From Cytophagaceae bacterium (lineage in GTDB: Bacteria; Bacteroidota; Bacteroidia; Cytophagales; Flexibacteraceae): a DNA stretch of 64,000 nt. The notes under the pieces are model-generated. The model had not been told where the DNA came from. It saw only the letters and a program-made list of their open reading frames with translations, and did no database searches. A program made the translations under genes and the position numbers. Position 1 is the stretch's first letter, and each line of letters begins with the position of its first letter. The stretch is taken from contig JAIYDB010000024.1 of the NCBI GenBank assembly GCA_027487695.1, positions 1 to 64,000 of the forward strand, in the 5' to 3' direction. Positions 44,516-53,497 of the stretch are shown piece after piece.

Positions 44516-44539
44516 GCGTTATTTGCTTTTCAATGGATA

Positions 44540-44758
44540 CTACTTCGCTGTAACCTTTGGAGCTGTAACCTTACGAATAAGTAAGTAAATAGCATAAAGC
44601 ATACAAGCATAGCTACCATAAGTAGTGACTATTAGAATCCAATCCACGCCTATTTTAGCGAGTGGGAAAACTAAGAATGTCGCAAGTAAAAATGCAATAA
44701 TAGAAGTACCGAAAAACAGGAATAGGATTCCTCCCCAAGTTGGATTGGTTGGTTTCAT
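44540..44758 (-). CDS. Small membrane protein, two helices
   Basis: 72 residues: a short polar start (MKPTNPTWG), helix one (GILFLFFGTSIIAFLLATFL), helix two (WILIVTTYGSYACMLYAIYLLI) and a basic tail (RKVTAPKVTAK). No family recognised. It starts 9 nt after the stop of the upstream lipoprotein gene on the same strand, so the two are probably cotranscribed. Confidence 0.7.
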   Translation of the reverse strand: MKPTNPTWGGILFLFFGTSIIAFLLATFLVFPLAKIGVDWILIVTTYGSYACMLYAIYLLIRKVTAPKVTAK

Positions 44759-44767
44759 ATATGGTTT

Positions 44768-45493
44768 TTATTTAGTTTTAGGAATTTCAGGTAAAAGTTT
44801 GCCATTACAATCTACAGCATCCCAGCCAAATTTAATAGCAAAAAAACAATAAATGTTAGCAGCTAAAACGGTGGGTCCTGTCATTGTTGCGGGATGGTTA
44901 TTATAAAAACAAAGTGTATATTCCATACATTCTGCTTTGTCTTTCCAAGGACGTAGATTAGGAAAATTAGGCAAGTCTGGGTTTTGCGTTTCGTTAACCC
45001 TTAAACCATTATTAACATCATAATAGGCTATATAATTAACATCGTCGATTGGAGCATAAATATACTCTTTTCCTGAGTAACTGCTATTTGTCGAAGTATT
45101 GGCAGAATAAAGGTAAACAGTTCCCATAATTGTATTTCCTGAAGTACTATTCAAGGTATCCATAGTCCAAGTTATACATCCGAAGTCATTTCCTAGTAGT
45201 TTAGTTGAACGAGTAATAAAAAGCACTACACCGTTCATGTTATTAGGAATTTTGTACCAAGCAGTATCATTTCCTGGGTCAAATGATGCTTGATATTCCG
45301 ATGATGCCTTTAGTTTTAAAAGGTCAGGATCAGAAGCACTAACAAGTATTGGAGTGCCTGTTTGAAACGTCAAACCAGAAAGAGGTTTCATGACCGTTTC
45401 ATTACCTTTATTAGGTTTCGGCTCATCATTTTTTTCTTGATGAGAGCATGCAACTGTAAGAAACAGTGCAGGAATTAGGAGTAGCTTTCGCAT
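44768..45493 (-). CDS. Lipoprotein of unknown function
   Basis: 241 residues with a lipoprotein signal (RKLLLIPALFLTVAC, Cys16) and a Lys/Asn/Glu-rich linker after it. The mature part is beta-rich, with 'GVVLFITRSTKLLGNDFGC' and 'GKEYIYAPIDDVNYIAYYDVN'. It has a Cys-containing C-terminal third ('AECMEYTLCFYNNHPA'). No family recognised. It heads a probable two-gene unit with the small membrane protein. Confidence 0.78.
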   Translation of the reverse strand: MRKLLLIPALFLTVACSHQEKNDEPKPNKGNETVMKPLSGLTFQTGTPILVSASDPDLLKLKASSEYQASFDPGNDTAWYKIPNNMNGVVLFITRSTKLLGNDFGCITWTMDTLNSTSGNTIMGTVYLYSANTSTNSSYSGKEYIYAPIDDVNYIAYYDVNNGLRVNETQNPDLPNFPNLRPWKDKAECMEYTLCFYNNHPATMTGPTVLAANIYCFFAIKFGWDAVDCNGKLLPEIPKTK

Positions 45494-45895
45494 AATTTTA
45501 ATGATTTTTAAACTAAGTGCAATTACCCCCCCACCAATGTTAATTTATTGTTAATTAAATATTAATAAATAGTTAAATTTTAGTATTTTAAAGTAACATA
45601 TATTAATAGTGATATTTTATCTTGATTTAATGCAATTATTTATCCTTTTAAATAGGAAGTAAATCCCTAGAAGCAATGTAAAGTGGTTATTACTTGTTAT
45701 ACAAACTGCAAAAGATCCATGTTTATAAGTATTAGTTTATGTGGCCAAATTAGAAGTGTAAGAATAATACTACCATTATTAGTAGTATTTGGAGGTAGTT
45801 TAGTTTATGGAAATTCATCTTAGTAATTAGTATGCAATTATTAATACAAAATTGCATTAATAAGTAACTACAAATTCACATAAAAATAAACCTCC
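45494..45895. other. AT-rich intergenic region
   Basis: About 400 nt with many stops in all frames and runs of A/T. It must contain the leader of the leftward lipoprotein gene, but no exact -7 element is visible. I see no RNA fold and no gene. Confidence 0.6.
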
Positions 45896-47107
45896 CTAAC
45901 TAAACTTCATTGCCTTTACTGGACTTATTCTATTCACTACCACCAACGGTAACACTAACGATAGGGCAGTAATGGTTAGTGTAATTAGGTTAATCACCAA
46001 AAAGTCGGTCCACGGCCAAGCAATGGGCACAAAACTCATATAGTAGTTTTCAGGATCTAGCGGTATTATTTGGAATTGCCATTGTAGCCACGCTAGTAAA
46101 AAGCCTATGGCATTGCCAATTAACATTCCTTGTAGTAGTATTCTGATACCTGTGAGCAGGAATATATTTCTCACTTGCAGGTTGTTAGCGCCTATGGTTT
46201 TTAAAATCCCCACCATTGGGCTGCGTTCCAAAACCATCAGCAATAAGGTGCTTGCCATATTAAAGCAGGCTACTATAATGATGAGGATAGTTAGTATTTC
46301 TACGTTCCTACCTATTACTTGTAGCCAATCAAATATTTGGGCGAATCGTTGGGTTACCGGGGTTATGCCCAATTCCACAGGTAGGGATTTTTCTATTTTA
46401 CCTGCCTCGTAAATCCAGTTTTCTTGGTCTTTAAGTAGCACTTCTAATCCGTGGGCGGTTCCGCTTGGCCAAGTGTTGAGTTCTCTTATCAGCTCTATAT
46501 CCGTGAAAATAAAGCTGTTATCATAGTCTTCTAGTCCGCTGGTGAAAGTGCCCACTACTTGCACTTTTCTAAATTTCGGCGGATTCTGTAAAAAGTAAAG
46601 CCAAGCCACGCTATCTACTCCTGTTTGAAGTAGGTTAGCTTGTTTGGTGCTTACTATTATAGGGACCAGATTGGTATCGGCTAGGGTTTTACTAAGATTA
46701 GCGTCTGTAATTTGGGCAAAACCAGTGGGTAGGTGTTTTAGGTCGTACCCTTTTACGAGCACGCCTTGCAATTGAGAACCCGTTTTTAAAATAGCGGGCT
46801 TTTGAGCAAACACCACCGCACTTTTTACACTTGGATTTTCAGATAAAGCACCAGCAAGTGCATTGGCATTAGGAATATCAGGCAGTTCATAAGCCGATTC
46901 TGAAAGTCCGTTTATAGTGAAATGGGCATTAAGTCCGTATATCTTCCTTTCTATCTCATCGCGAAAGCCTTTTAGTATGGCTACACTCAAAATCATTACC
47001 GCCATACCTAAGGCTATGGTAATGGTGGCAATTCTAATTACGGTTGCAGCAAAACTTTGCCCTTTGTTAAAGCGTATTTTCTGACTGATGTATAGGGCTA
47101 CGTTCAC
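45896..47107 (-). CDS. FtsX/LolE-type ABC transporter permease
   Basis: 403 residues with the four-helix MacB/LolC/FtsX layout. Helix one is at about 22-46 ('VIRIATITIALGMAVMILSVAILKG'). A periplasmic domain of about 200 residues follows, then three C-terminal helices with the FtsX-domain motif 'LERSPMVGILKTIGANNLQVRNIFLLTGIRILLQG'. The N-terminal 'LYISQKIRF...GQSFAATVIRIATITIALGMAVMILSVAI' is typical of LolC/E-like lipoprotein-release permeases in Bacteroidota. No ATPase gene is adjacent, which is common for this group. Confidence 0.92.
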   Translation of the reverse strand: MNVALYISQKIRFNKGQSFAATVIRIATITIALGMAVMILSVAILKGFRDEIERKIYGLNAHFTINGLSESAYELPDIPNANALAGALSENPSVKSAVVFAQKPAILKTGSQLQGVLVKGYDLKHLPTGFAQITDANLSKTLADTNLVPIIVSTKQANLLQTGVDSVAWLYFLQNPPKFRKVQVVGTFTSGLEDYDNSFIFTDIELIRELNTWPSGTAHGLEVLLKDQENWIYEAGKIEKSLPVELGITPVTQRFAQIFDWLQVIGRNVEILTILIIIVACFNMASTLLLMVLERSPMVGILKTIGANNLQVRNIFLLTGIRILLQGMLIGNAIGFLLAWLQWQFQIIPLDPENYYMSFVPIAWPWTDFLVINLITLTITALSLVLPLVVVNRISPVKAMKFS

Positions 47108-47211
47108 TTTTTAGGTTAAGATATTACAAGGGTACTTTTTTGTAATGCAGTGCAAATATAATCTACTCTGTAATGCTCAAGTTTGTATTGTATAAATACC
47201 ACCCCCGATAA

Positions 47212-47355
47212 ATGAAACTAAACAAGATTAATTTAAGGTTGCTACTTGCCATAGTACTCTTGGTTGGTGTAATGACCGATTCAGCCTTGAAGCTATTTAG
47301 TAACAGTAGTTATACTGCATCGCCAGCCATGGTGAGTAGGGTAGCAGCCAAATAA
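47212..47355 (+). CDS. Possible small exported peptide (47 residues)
   Basis: ATG...TAA encodes a basic start (MKLNKINLR), a hydrophobic core (LLLAIVLLVGVMTDSALKLF) and a short polar tail ending A-A-K. It resembles a signal peptide plus a short mature peptide, or a single-pass membrane peptide. It lies alone between a leftward permease gene and the VWA operon. Too short to prove; conservation would decide. Confidence 0.4.
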   Translation: MKLNKINLRLLLAIVLLVGVMTDSALKLFSNSSYTASPAMVSRVAAK

Positions 47356-47437
47356 AGTTTTCAATATTAACGCCAATTTCGGCATTAGAATACCTGAAAT
47401 AGTTTTCAGGTATTTTTTTGTGGCTAATTTGCAGCTT

Positions 47438-48343
47438 ATGAAATGGCGCCTATCGGTTTTTGGGGTTTTTGCATTGCTTTTTTGGCAGGTAGATAGCTAT
47501 GCCCAAATTGCCGATAAAGTGAGCTGCAAGATTAACTTCTTAACAGATAGTATTAAAATTGGGCAGCCTGTGGCGGTTTCTGTATTGGTGAAGCACCCAG
47601 TAAACTCTGAGGTTTTGTTTCCTGATAGCAATTTGAATATTGAACCACTTCAAATTATTGAAAAATCTTGGTTCCCCACTAAGTCAGATTCTTTATTTAG
47701 TACCGATAGTGCCATTTATTGGGTAACTACTTGGCAACCAGCTAGAGGGTACTCGCTTTCGTTTCCTGTGTATTTGCTAAATGAATTAGGCGATAGCACC
47801 ACAATTATCAGTAATTCAGATACCTTGTTTTTCAAGTCGGTTTTTGTGCCACAGCAAAGCAAAGGGGTAAAAGCTGAAACCAACTTCTCCTTTATCCAGC
47901 CCTTGTTTAACTATCCGTATTGGGCATTGGGTGGGGGATTAGCCTCTGTTGTTGTGATTGCGTTGTTGTTTTTCTTCGCCAAGCCTTTGCAGCGAGGGAT
48001 AAGGCTATTGTTACTTTGGCGAACAGCAAGAATTTTCGATAGTAATTTTGAAAGATTAGCATTACAGGCTACTAGGTCTAAAAATATCAAGCTATTGGAG
48101 CAATCGTTAAACCTTTGGAAGCAGCATTTGGAACGACTTACCAATAAGGCTTTTACCACTTATACCACCAAAGATTTCTATAACGATTTGGAAGACGAGC
48201 AGCTATTGGAAGTACTTCAACGTATAGACAGAGGTATTTACGGTGGCTCTGAAGAGGTAATTGGTGCCGATATTTTTCCCGTGTTAAAGGGCTATGCCCT
48301 CAAATTTTACAAGGAACGGAGGCTTGCCATAAGCAATGAATAA
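47438..48343 (+). CDS. Membrane protein of the VWA (Bat-like) operon
   Basis: 301 residues from the ATG at 47438, chosen over an in-frame GTG six codons upstream because it opens a clean signal peptide (KWRLSVFGVFALLFWQVDSYAQ). A periplasmic beta-sandwich part (about 25-160: 'CKINFLTDSIKIGQPVAVSVLVKHPV') resembles the first domain of BatD/oxygen-tolerance-type proteins. One membrane helix (WALGGGLASVVVIALLFFF) and a helical cytoplasmic tail of about 120 residues follow. Its stop overlaps the next start by 8 nt. It probably forms a membrane complex with the VWA protein. Function is unknown. Confidence 0.8.
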   Translation: MKWRLSVFGVFALLFWQVDSYAQIADKVSCKINFLTDSIKIGQPVAVSVLVKHPVNSEVLFPDSNLNIEPLQIIEKSWFPTKSDSLFSTDSAIYWVTTWQPARGYSLSFPVYLLNELGDSTTIISNSDTLFFKSVFVPQQSKGVKAETNFSFIQPLFNYPYWALGGGLASVVVIALLFFFAKPLQRGIRLLLLWRTARIFDSNFERLALQATRSKNIKLLEQSLNLWKQHLERLTNKAFTTYTTKDFYNDLEDEQLLEVLQRIDRGIYGGSEEVIGADIFPVLKGYALKFYKERRLAISNE

Positions 48344-49388
48344 CGATCCGATATTAAACGGGCTGTGGTTTTCACTAGGTTGGTTTTCGCCAGCTAAGTT
48401 ATTCGCCTATAGCTATGGGCGTCCCTTGTTTTTATATGCCATTGGCTTTATTCCCTTGGTATTTATATTCAGGTTCCTGATTTATAATAGCTTCAGGTTT
48501 AGATTTAAAGTAGCCCCAATAGAAGGAAAACTCACGAGAAGCTGGACTTCTTGGTTGCGTTTTGTGCCAGGTACTTTACTTAGTTTGGCTATTGGCTGTG
48601 TACTGCTTGCCTTATCAAGACCACAAACCAGTGAAGTATTTCAGGAACAGTTAGCCCAAGGGATAGATATTGTAATTGCCCTAGATGTATCAGAATCAAT
48701 GGGTATTGAAGATTTGCAGCCCAATAGGTTGGAAGCAGCTAAAGGCTTGGCTCAGCAATTTCTAATAGCCAGAAAATCTGATAGAATTGGGTTAGTTGCC
48801 TTTGCAGCACAATCTTATAGCGTAATGCCCTTAACACCAGATAAAGCCTTGTTGGCAGCATCGTTAAAAAACTTTGACTTTGCTATGATTGAACAAGGGG
48901 GCACAGCTATTGGCAATGCCCTAGGAGTTTCTATTAACCGTTTGCGTAGTAGCCAGAGTAAAAGCAAGGCTATCCTTATTATATCAGATGGTAATAATAC
49001 TGCTGGAAATATAGACCCTAACACGGCTGCTACTCTTGCCAAAGCGTTTAAAATAAAGATTTACAGCATTTTGGTGGGTAAAGGCGGTTTGGTTCCTTTT
49101 GGTAAGAATTCCGATGGTACCATTCAGATGATTGATAACTCAGTAGATGAAAGCACCCTCAGAAATGTAGCCCGTCTGTCAGATGGTAAGTATTTTAGAG
49201 CAACTGATAACGCCGCACTTACCACAGTATTCAAAGAAATAGACAAATTGGAAACCAGTAATGTTAAGCTAAATACCTACACTTTAAGTACCGATTACTA
49301 TGCCATCTATAGTGCTTGGGCACTCATTTTTATTGCCTTATGGCTTTTTTCGAAGGCTACTTTTATGGGTAATATACTGGAAGACTAA
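48336..49388 (+). CDS. BatA-like VWA-domain membrane protein
   Basis: 350 residues: two N-terminal helices (about 28-45 and 70-92), a von Willebrand A domain (about 105-290), and a C-terminal helix (about 325-343). The metal-ion-dependent adhesion site is intact (D-V-S-E-S-M, a D-x-S-x-S motif, with 'GGTAIGNAL' and 'ILIISDGNN'). In most Bacteroidota BatA sits in a moxR-DUF58-batA-batB-batC-batD run. Here only a BatD-like partner is present and no MoxR, DUF58 or BatB gene is adjacent. Likely roles are in envelope integrity or stress tolerance, unproven here. Confidence 0.9.
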   Translation: MNNDPILNGLWFSLGWFSPAKLFAYSYGRPLFLYAIGFIPLVFIFRFLIYNSFRFRFKVAPIEGKLTRSWTSWLRFVPGTLLSLAIGCVLLALSRPQTSEVFQEQLAQGIDIVIALDVSESMGIEDLQPNRLEAAKGLAQQFLIARKSDRIGLVAFAAQSYSVMPLTPDKALLAASLKNFDFAMIEQGGTAIGNALGVSINRLRSSQSKSKAILIISDGNNTAGNIDPNTAATLAKAFKIKIYSILVGKGGLVPFGKNSDGTIQMIDNSVDESTLRNVARLSDGKYFRATDNAALTTVFKEIDKLETSNVKLNTYTLSTDYYAIYSAWALIFIALWLFSKATFMGNILED

Positions 49389-49615
49389 TTTTACTAGGCA
49401 AAATTAGGACTAAAGATTAGCCGTGCTATTGTTAAGGGAATATTGTTTTTATACAAATTTTGCCGTTTCGTTGGTTTCTGGCATAAGCTTTTTGTAATTT
49501 TACCACCTCATTAAAGAACATTCATCGGCGTTCTTGGGTTATGGAACCTTGTTATTGCTGATATATTGATTAGTATTTAACTGAAAAGTACCCGAACAAC
49601 GCGTTAATAACAACA

Positions 49616-50731
49616 ATGAAAAAAGCTCTTATCACTGGTATTACTGGGCAGGATGGTGCCTACCTAACTGAACTTTTGTTAAACAAAGGTTATGAAGTTC
49701 ACGGTATCAAACGTAGATCTTCTTTATTTAATACCGACCGTATTGACCACCTGTACCAAGATCCTCACGATAAGAATATCCGTTTTAAGTTGCACTACGG
49801 CGATCTTTCAGATTCTACCAACTTAATCCGTATTATTCAGGAAGTTCAGCCAGACGAAATATATAACTTAGGTGCAATGAGCCACGTAAAAGTGAGCTTT
49901 GATACTCCTGAGTACACTGCTAATGCCGATGGTATTGGTACGCTTCGTATTTTGGAAGCTATCCGTATTTTAGGATTAGTTGAAAAAACTAAGATTTACC
50001 AAGCTTCTACTTCTGAACTTTATGGTTTAGTACAAGAAGTTCCTCAATCTGAAAAAACTCCATTTTACCCACGTTCGCCTTATGCTGTGGCTAAAATGTA
50101 TGCATATTGGATTACAGTAAACTATCGTGAAGCTTACGGTATGTATGCTTGTAACGGTATCCTATTCAATCACGAATCACCTTTACGTGGCGAAACTTTC
50201 GTAACCCGTAAAATTACCAGAGCGGTATCTCGTATTGCTATGGGTTTACAAGAAAAATTATTCTTAGGTAACCTAGATTCTCAACGCGATTGGGGCCACG
50301 CTAAGGATTATGTAGAAGCTATGTACCTTATTCTTCAGCAAGAAAAGGCCGAAGACTTTGTAATTGCTACTGGCGTAACTACCCGTGTACGTGAGTTTGT
50401 ACGTATGGCTTTTGCAGAATGTGGTATTACTGTTGAATTTAAAGGTGAAGGTGTTAATGAAGTAGGTTTTGTAACCGCTTGTAATAACCCAGAATACCAA
50501 GTTGCTATTGGTAAGGAAGTTGTAGCGGTCGATTCTCGTTACTTCCGTCCTACAGAAGTAGAACTATTAATTGGCGACCCTACCAAGAGCAAGACTCAAC
50601 TAGGTTGGGAACCAAAATACGATCTTAAAATGCTCGTTAACGATATGATGACTGCTGATATCAAGCTATTTAAGCGTGATACATACCTTCAAAAAGGTGG
50701 TCACAAGATTATGAACTATCACGAGTTATAG
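49616..50731 (+). CDS. gmd: GDP-mannose 4,6-dehydratase
   Basis: 371 residues, an extended short-chain dehydrogenase that converts GDP-mannose to GDP-4-keto-6-deoxymannose, the first step to GDP-L-fucose. NAD(P) motif G-I-T-G-Q-D-G-A-Y near 8-16, '[18 protein letters not shown]', catalytic 'ASTSELYG' (Ser/Thr and Glu) and Y-A-V-A-K near 160 are all present, as is '[20 protein letters not shown]'. Full length. The fcl gene follows 67 nt downstream. Confidence 0.98.
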   Translation: MKKALITGITGQDGAYLTELLLNKGYEVHGIKRRSSLFNTDRIDHLYQDPHDKNIRFKLHYGDLSDSTNLIRIIQEVQPDEIYNLGAMSHVKVSFDTPEYTANADGIGTLRILEAIRILGLVEKTKIYQASTSELYGLVQEVPQSEKTPFYPRSPYAVAKMYAYWITVNYREAYGMYACNGILFNHESPLRGETFVTRKITRAVSRIAMGLQEKLFLGNLDSQRDWGHAKDYVEAMYLILQQEKAEDFVIATGVTTRVREFVRMAFAECGITVEFKGEGVNEVGFVTACNNPEYQVAIGKEVVAVDSRYFRPTEVELLIGDPTKSKTQLGWEPKYDLKMLVNDMMTADIKLFKRDTYLQKGGHKIMNYHEL

Positions 50732-50748
50732 TAGAAAATAATAATCCA

Positions 50749-50780
50749 AGGGGCGTTCTTAATTAGGACGCCCTTCTTGG
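50749..50780 (+). terminator. Hairpin between gmd and fcl
   Basis: AAGGGGCGTTC-TTAATTA-GGACGCCCTT forms a GC-rich stem, but the tail is CTTCTTGG rather than a clean T run. It may attenuate rather than end the transcript, or stabilise the gmd 3' end. Confidence 0.5.
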
Positions 50781-50798
50781 TAAAAACAATCATTTTCA

Positions 50799-51740
50799 AT
50801 GGAAAAGAACGCCAAAATTTATATTGCTGGTCACCGTGGTATGGTGGGTAGTGCTATTATGCGTAACCTACAAGCGGCAGGTTACAACAACTTTGTAACC
50901 CGTACAAGTAGTGAATTAGATTTAAGAGATACCCAAGCTGTAGCTAGTTTCTTTGCTGCCGAAAAGCCTGATTATGTGTTTTTAGCAGCGGCAAAAGTGG
51001 GTGGTATTGTCGCTAACAATACTTACCGTGCCGATTTTATCTATGAGAACTTAATGATTCAGAACAATGTAATTCACCAATCGTATTTGAACGGGGTGAA
51101 GAAACTATTGTTCTTGGGATCGTCTTGTATATATCCAAAAATGGCGCCTCAGCCGTTGAAGGAAGAATACTTACTTACTGGCTTATTAGAGCCTACCAAT
51201 GAGCCTTATGCCATTGCAAAAATTGCTGGTATTAAGATGTGCGATGCATACAGAGATCAGTATGGCTGTAACTTTATATCGGTAATGCCTACAAACCTAT
51301 ATGGCCCTAACGATAATTACGACCTTAACAATAGTCACGTATTACCAGCACTTATTCGTAAGTTCCACGAAGCTAAAATGAGCGGTAATGCAGAAGTAGT
51401 TTGCTGGGGTAGCGGTTCGCCAATGCGCGAGTTCTTACACGCCGATGATTTGGCTGAGGCTTGTGTGTATTTGATGCATAATTATAGTGAGCCTAGCTTA
51501 GTTAACATTGGCACTGGTACCGATGTAACAATTAAGGAATTGGCAGAGACTGTGGCCAAAACTGTAGGTTTTGAAGGTACTATATTTTGGGATACAACCA
51601 AACCAGATGGCACTCCTCGTAAACTGATGGATGTAAGTAAGTTACATAGCTATGGCTGGAAGCATAAAATTGAACTTGCCGATGGTATTGCTTCAGTTTA
51701 TGCTGAAGTAAAAGATACTTTAATGGCTCCAAGAGCTTAA
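50799..51740 (+). CDS. fcl: GDP-L-fucose synthase
   Basis: A 313-residue epimerase/reductase that turns GDP-4-keto-6-deoxymannose into GDP-L-fucose with NADPH. N-terminal G-H-R-G-M-V-G-S near 11-18; '[20 protein letters not shown]' with the catalytic Ser/Cys; Y-A-I-A-K (Tyr/Lys) near 142; '[13 protein letters not shown]'; and '[19 protein letters not shown]'. Full length. Its product would feed the glycosyltransferases elsewhere in the window or in the genome. Confidence 0.98.
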   Translation: MEKNAKIYIAGHRGMVGSAIMRNLQAAGYNNFVTRTSSELDLRDTQAVASFFAAEKPDYVFLAAAKVGGIVANNTYRADFIYENLMIQNNVIHQSYLNGVKKLLFLGSSCIYPKMAPQPLKEEYLLTGLLEPTNEPYAIAKIAGIKMCDAYRDQYGCNFISVMPTNLYGPNDNYDLNNSHVLPALIRKFHEAKMSGNAEVVCWGSGSPMREFLHADDLAEACVYLMHNYSEPSLVNIGTGTDVTIKELAETVAKTVGFEGTIFWDTTKPDGTPRKLMDVSKLHSYGWKHKIELADGIASVYAEVKDTLMAPRA

Positions 51741-51760
51741 ACAAATTTTGGATTTAATTC

Positions 51761-51807
51761 ATAGTTCATTAAAAAAGCCCGCGAAGCGGGCTTTTTTAAT
51801 GAACTAT
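51761..51807. terminator. Bidirectional terminator between fcl and the SpoIIE phosphatase gene
   Basis: A perfect 22-bp stem (ATAGTTCATTAAAAAAGCCC plus GC, and its complement) around GAA, with A and T runs placed for both directions. Confidence 0.93.
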
Positions 51808-51823
51808 AGTTTAGCGTTGGTTT

Positions 51824-53299
51824 TTAAGCTATATGTTCGACTGCCTTGTTTGAAGTAACCTTCACACAATCGTCTATTTCAAAGCCTATCATCAACATAT
51901 CATCGGTTTGAGGGGTGTTTCCTTGCCATTGAGTAAGGCTGTGTTCAAGTATTTCACCAATGTAATTACTCGGTTTTTTGCTATTTGAAATTAGGGTTTC
52001 CCTAAGCTGATTAATCATAAATTTCTTACCGTTTTTGATACCTATTTGGTCTGTAATGCCATCGGTAAACAAATAGATTTGATCGGTCTGTTGTAAAGTA
52101 ATCTCAATTTGATCGTAGCATTCTAATAGGTTAATGCAGCTTCCAATTGAAAACTTACTGCCTTTGGTTTCTATCAATTCGCCATTTCTTACAATAAGTA
52201 AAGGTCTTTTAGCACCTGAAAAAAGTAATTGTTTGGCATCTGGACTTATTCTAATTAAGGCAATATCCATTCCTTCGTGAGTATTTACAGCTCCTTCTGA
52301 ATGCGATTTGCGTATTCTGATATTCAGGTTCTCGAGAAAATCTTTTGGGGTAGGGAGGTGCTTTTCTTCAAATATCTGATTTAACAATGTAGCTCCTAAA
52401 ACGGTCATTAATGCTCCTGGTACACCATGTCCGGTACAATCGGCTACTGCCAAATAGGTATATCCTGCTTTTTGCCGGAACCAGAAGAAATCGCCACTTA
52501 CAATATCTTTCGGTTTACTAATGATAAAGCAATTTGGCAACTTGTTGTTTAACTCATTTACGGGAGAAAGGATAGATTCTTGTATTTTTTTGGCATAGCT
52601 AAGGCTGTCTGTAATTCTAAGGTAGGCAGCCTGTAGTTCTACTTGTTGGGTTTTAATTGCACTATTCTGTAAAACGATTTCTTCGTTTTGGTTTGCTAAT
52701 TTTATGTTGGCAGAATCTAATAAATAGCGCTGGGTAATTTCAGTAAGGAAAGCATCGTAACGCATTTTGCCTGTGATTGCAGGGATTAGCATAGCTGTAA
52801 ATACTACTAAACCTCCATTTCTGAAATGAATATTGAAGGTATCGATCCCAAAAAACAAGAAGAACACTATTGATAAAAGTAAAGCATATCCAACAAAAAC
52901 TAGGCTATTCATAGGCCGCCAAGCAAGTGCAGCCCCCAGACTCAGATAATAAGCGGCAGCCCCTAAGTTATAAGTGAGCATTGCATTTTCTGGAACCACG
53001 TTCATGGTATATAGTACCTGACAAAGTAATGGCGCCAACGATAAATGAGTGCCTACTTCCATATTCAGCAAGTTTTTTGATACAAGCGCATATAATCCTA
53101 AACAAAAAACTAAAAGTGTTATTCTTATAATTATGAACTGATCGAATACTAAAGGTGCTAAGAACCAGTCAAAAGGTAACCAAGCCAGATTGATTAGTGG
53201 AGTAACTAATAAACCAAGCAAGGAGGTAGATTTAAAAGTTCTAATCCGTTCTTCGTCAATTCTTGATTTTGGAATTTTATCGTAGGAACTATACTGCAT
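51824..53299 (-). CDS. SpoIIE/PP2C-type serine phosphatase with N-terminal membrane domain
   Basis: 491 residues: about five membrane helices (35-190), a coiled-coil linker (about 195-245, Q/N-rich heptads) and a SpoIIE phosphatase domain (about 255-475). Metal-binding motifs are visible: 'KDIVSGDFFWF', 'LAVADCTGHGVPGALMT' with the conserved D-x-x-G-H-G, 'FSGAKRPLLIV' and 'FTDGITDQIG'. Such enzymes dephosphorylate anti-sigma antagonist proteins or other regulators; the membrane part may sense an unknown signal. No partner kinase or STAS protein is nearby. Confidence 0.93.
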   Translation of the reverse strand: MQYSSYDKIPKSRIDEERIRTFKSTSLLGLLVTPLINLAWLPFDWFLAPLVFDQFIIIRITLLVFCLGLYALVSKNLLNMEVGTHLSLAPLLCQVLYTMNVVPENAMLTYNLGAAAYYLSLGAALAWRPMNSLVFVGYALLLSIVFFLFFGIDTFNIHFRNGGLVVFTAMLIPAITGKMRYDAFLTEITQRYLLDSANIKLANQNEEIVLQNSAIKTQQVELQAAYLRITDSLSYAKKIQESILSPVNELNNKLPNCFIISKPKDIVSGDFFWFRQKAGYTYLAVADCTGHGVPGALMTVLGATLLNQIFEEKHLPTPKDFLENLNIRIRKSHSEGAVNTHEGMDIALIRISPDAKQLLFSGAKRPLLIVRNGELIETKGSKFSIGSCINLLECYDQIEITLQQTDQIYLFTDGITDQIGIKNGKKFMINQLRETLISNSKKPSNYIGEILEHSLTQWQGNTPQTDDMLMIGFEIDDCVKVTSNKAVEHIA

Positions 53300-53433
53300 T
53301 TTTAACTTTTTAATAGTGTTTACAGCGGATAAATATGCTAATGAAAATAGAGTTGTTATTGATTTTTGAAGTAAGCAATATGTTTACTTATCTGAAATTT
53401 AGCTAGAAGAACTAGGTTAGACTTAAAGGTGAC

Positions 53434-53441
53434 TATTTTTG
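53434..53441 (+). promoter_or_regulatory. -7 promoter element before the degenerate adenylate-forming gene
   Basis: TATTTTTG, an exact TAnnTTTG match, 57 nt before the ATG. It suggests the gene is still transcribed. Confidence 0.45.
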
Positions 53442-53497
53442 CTCACTTTGTTTTGCCATCATAGTAATATATATGGTGAAATGAGTGATAAAGATAT

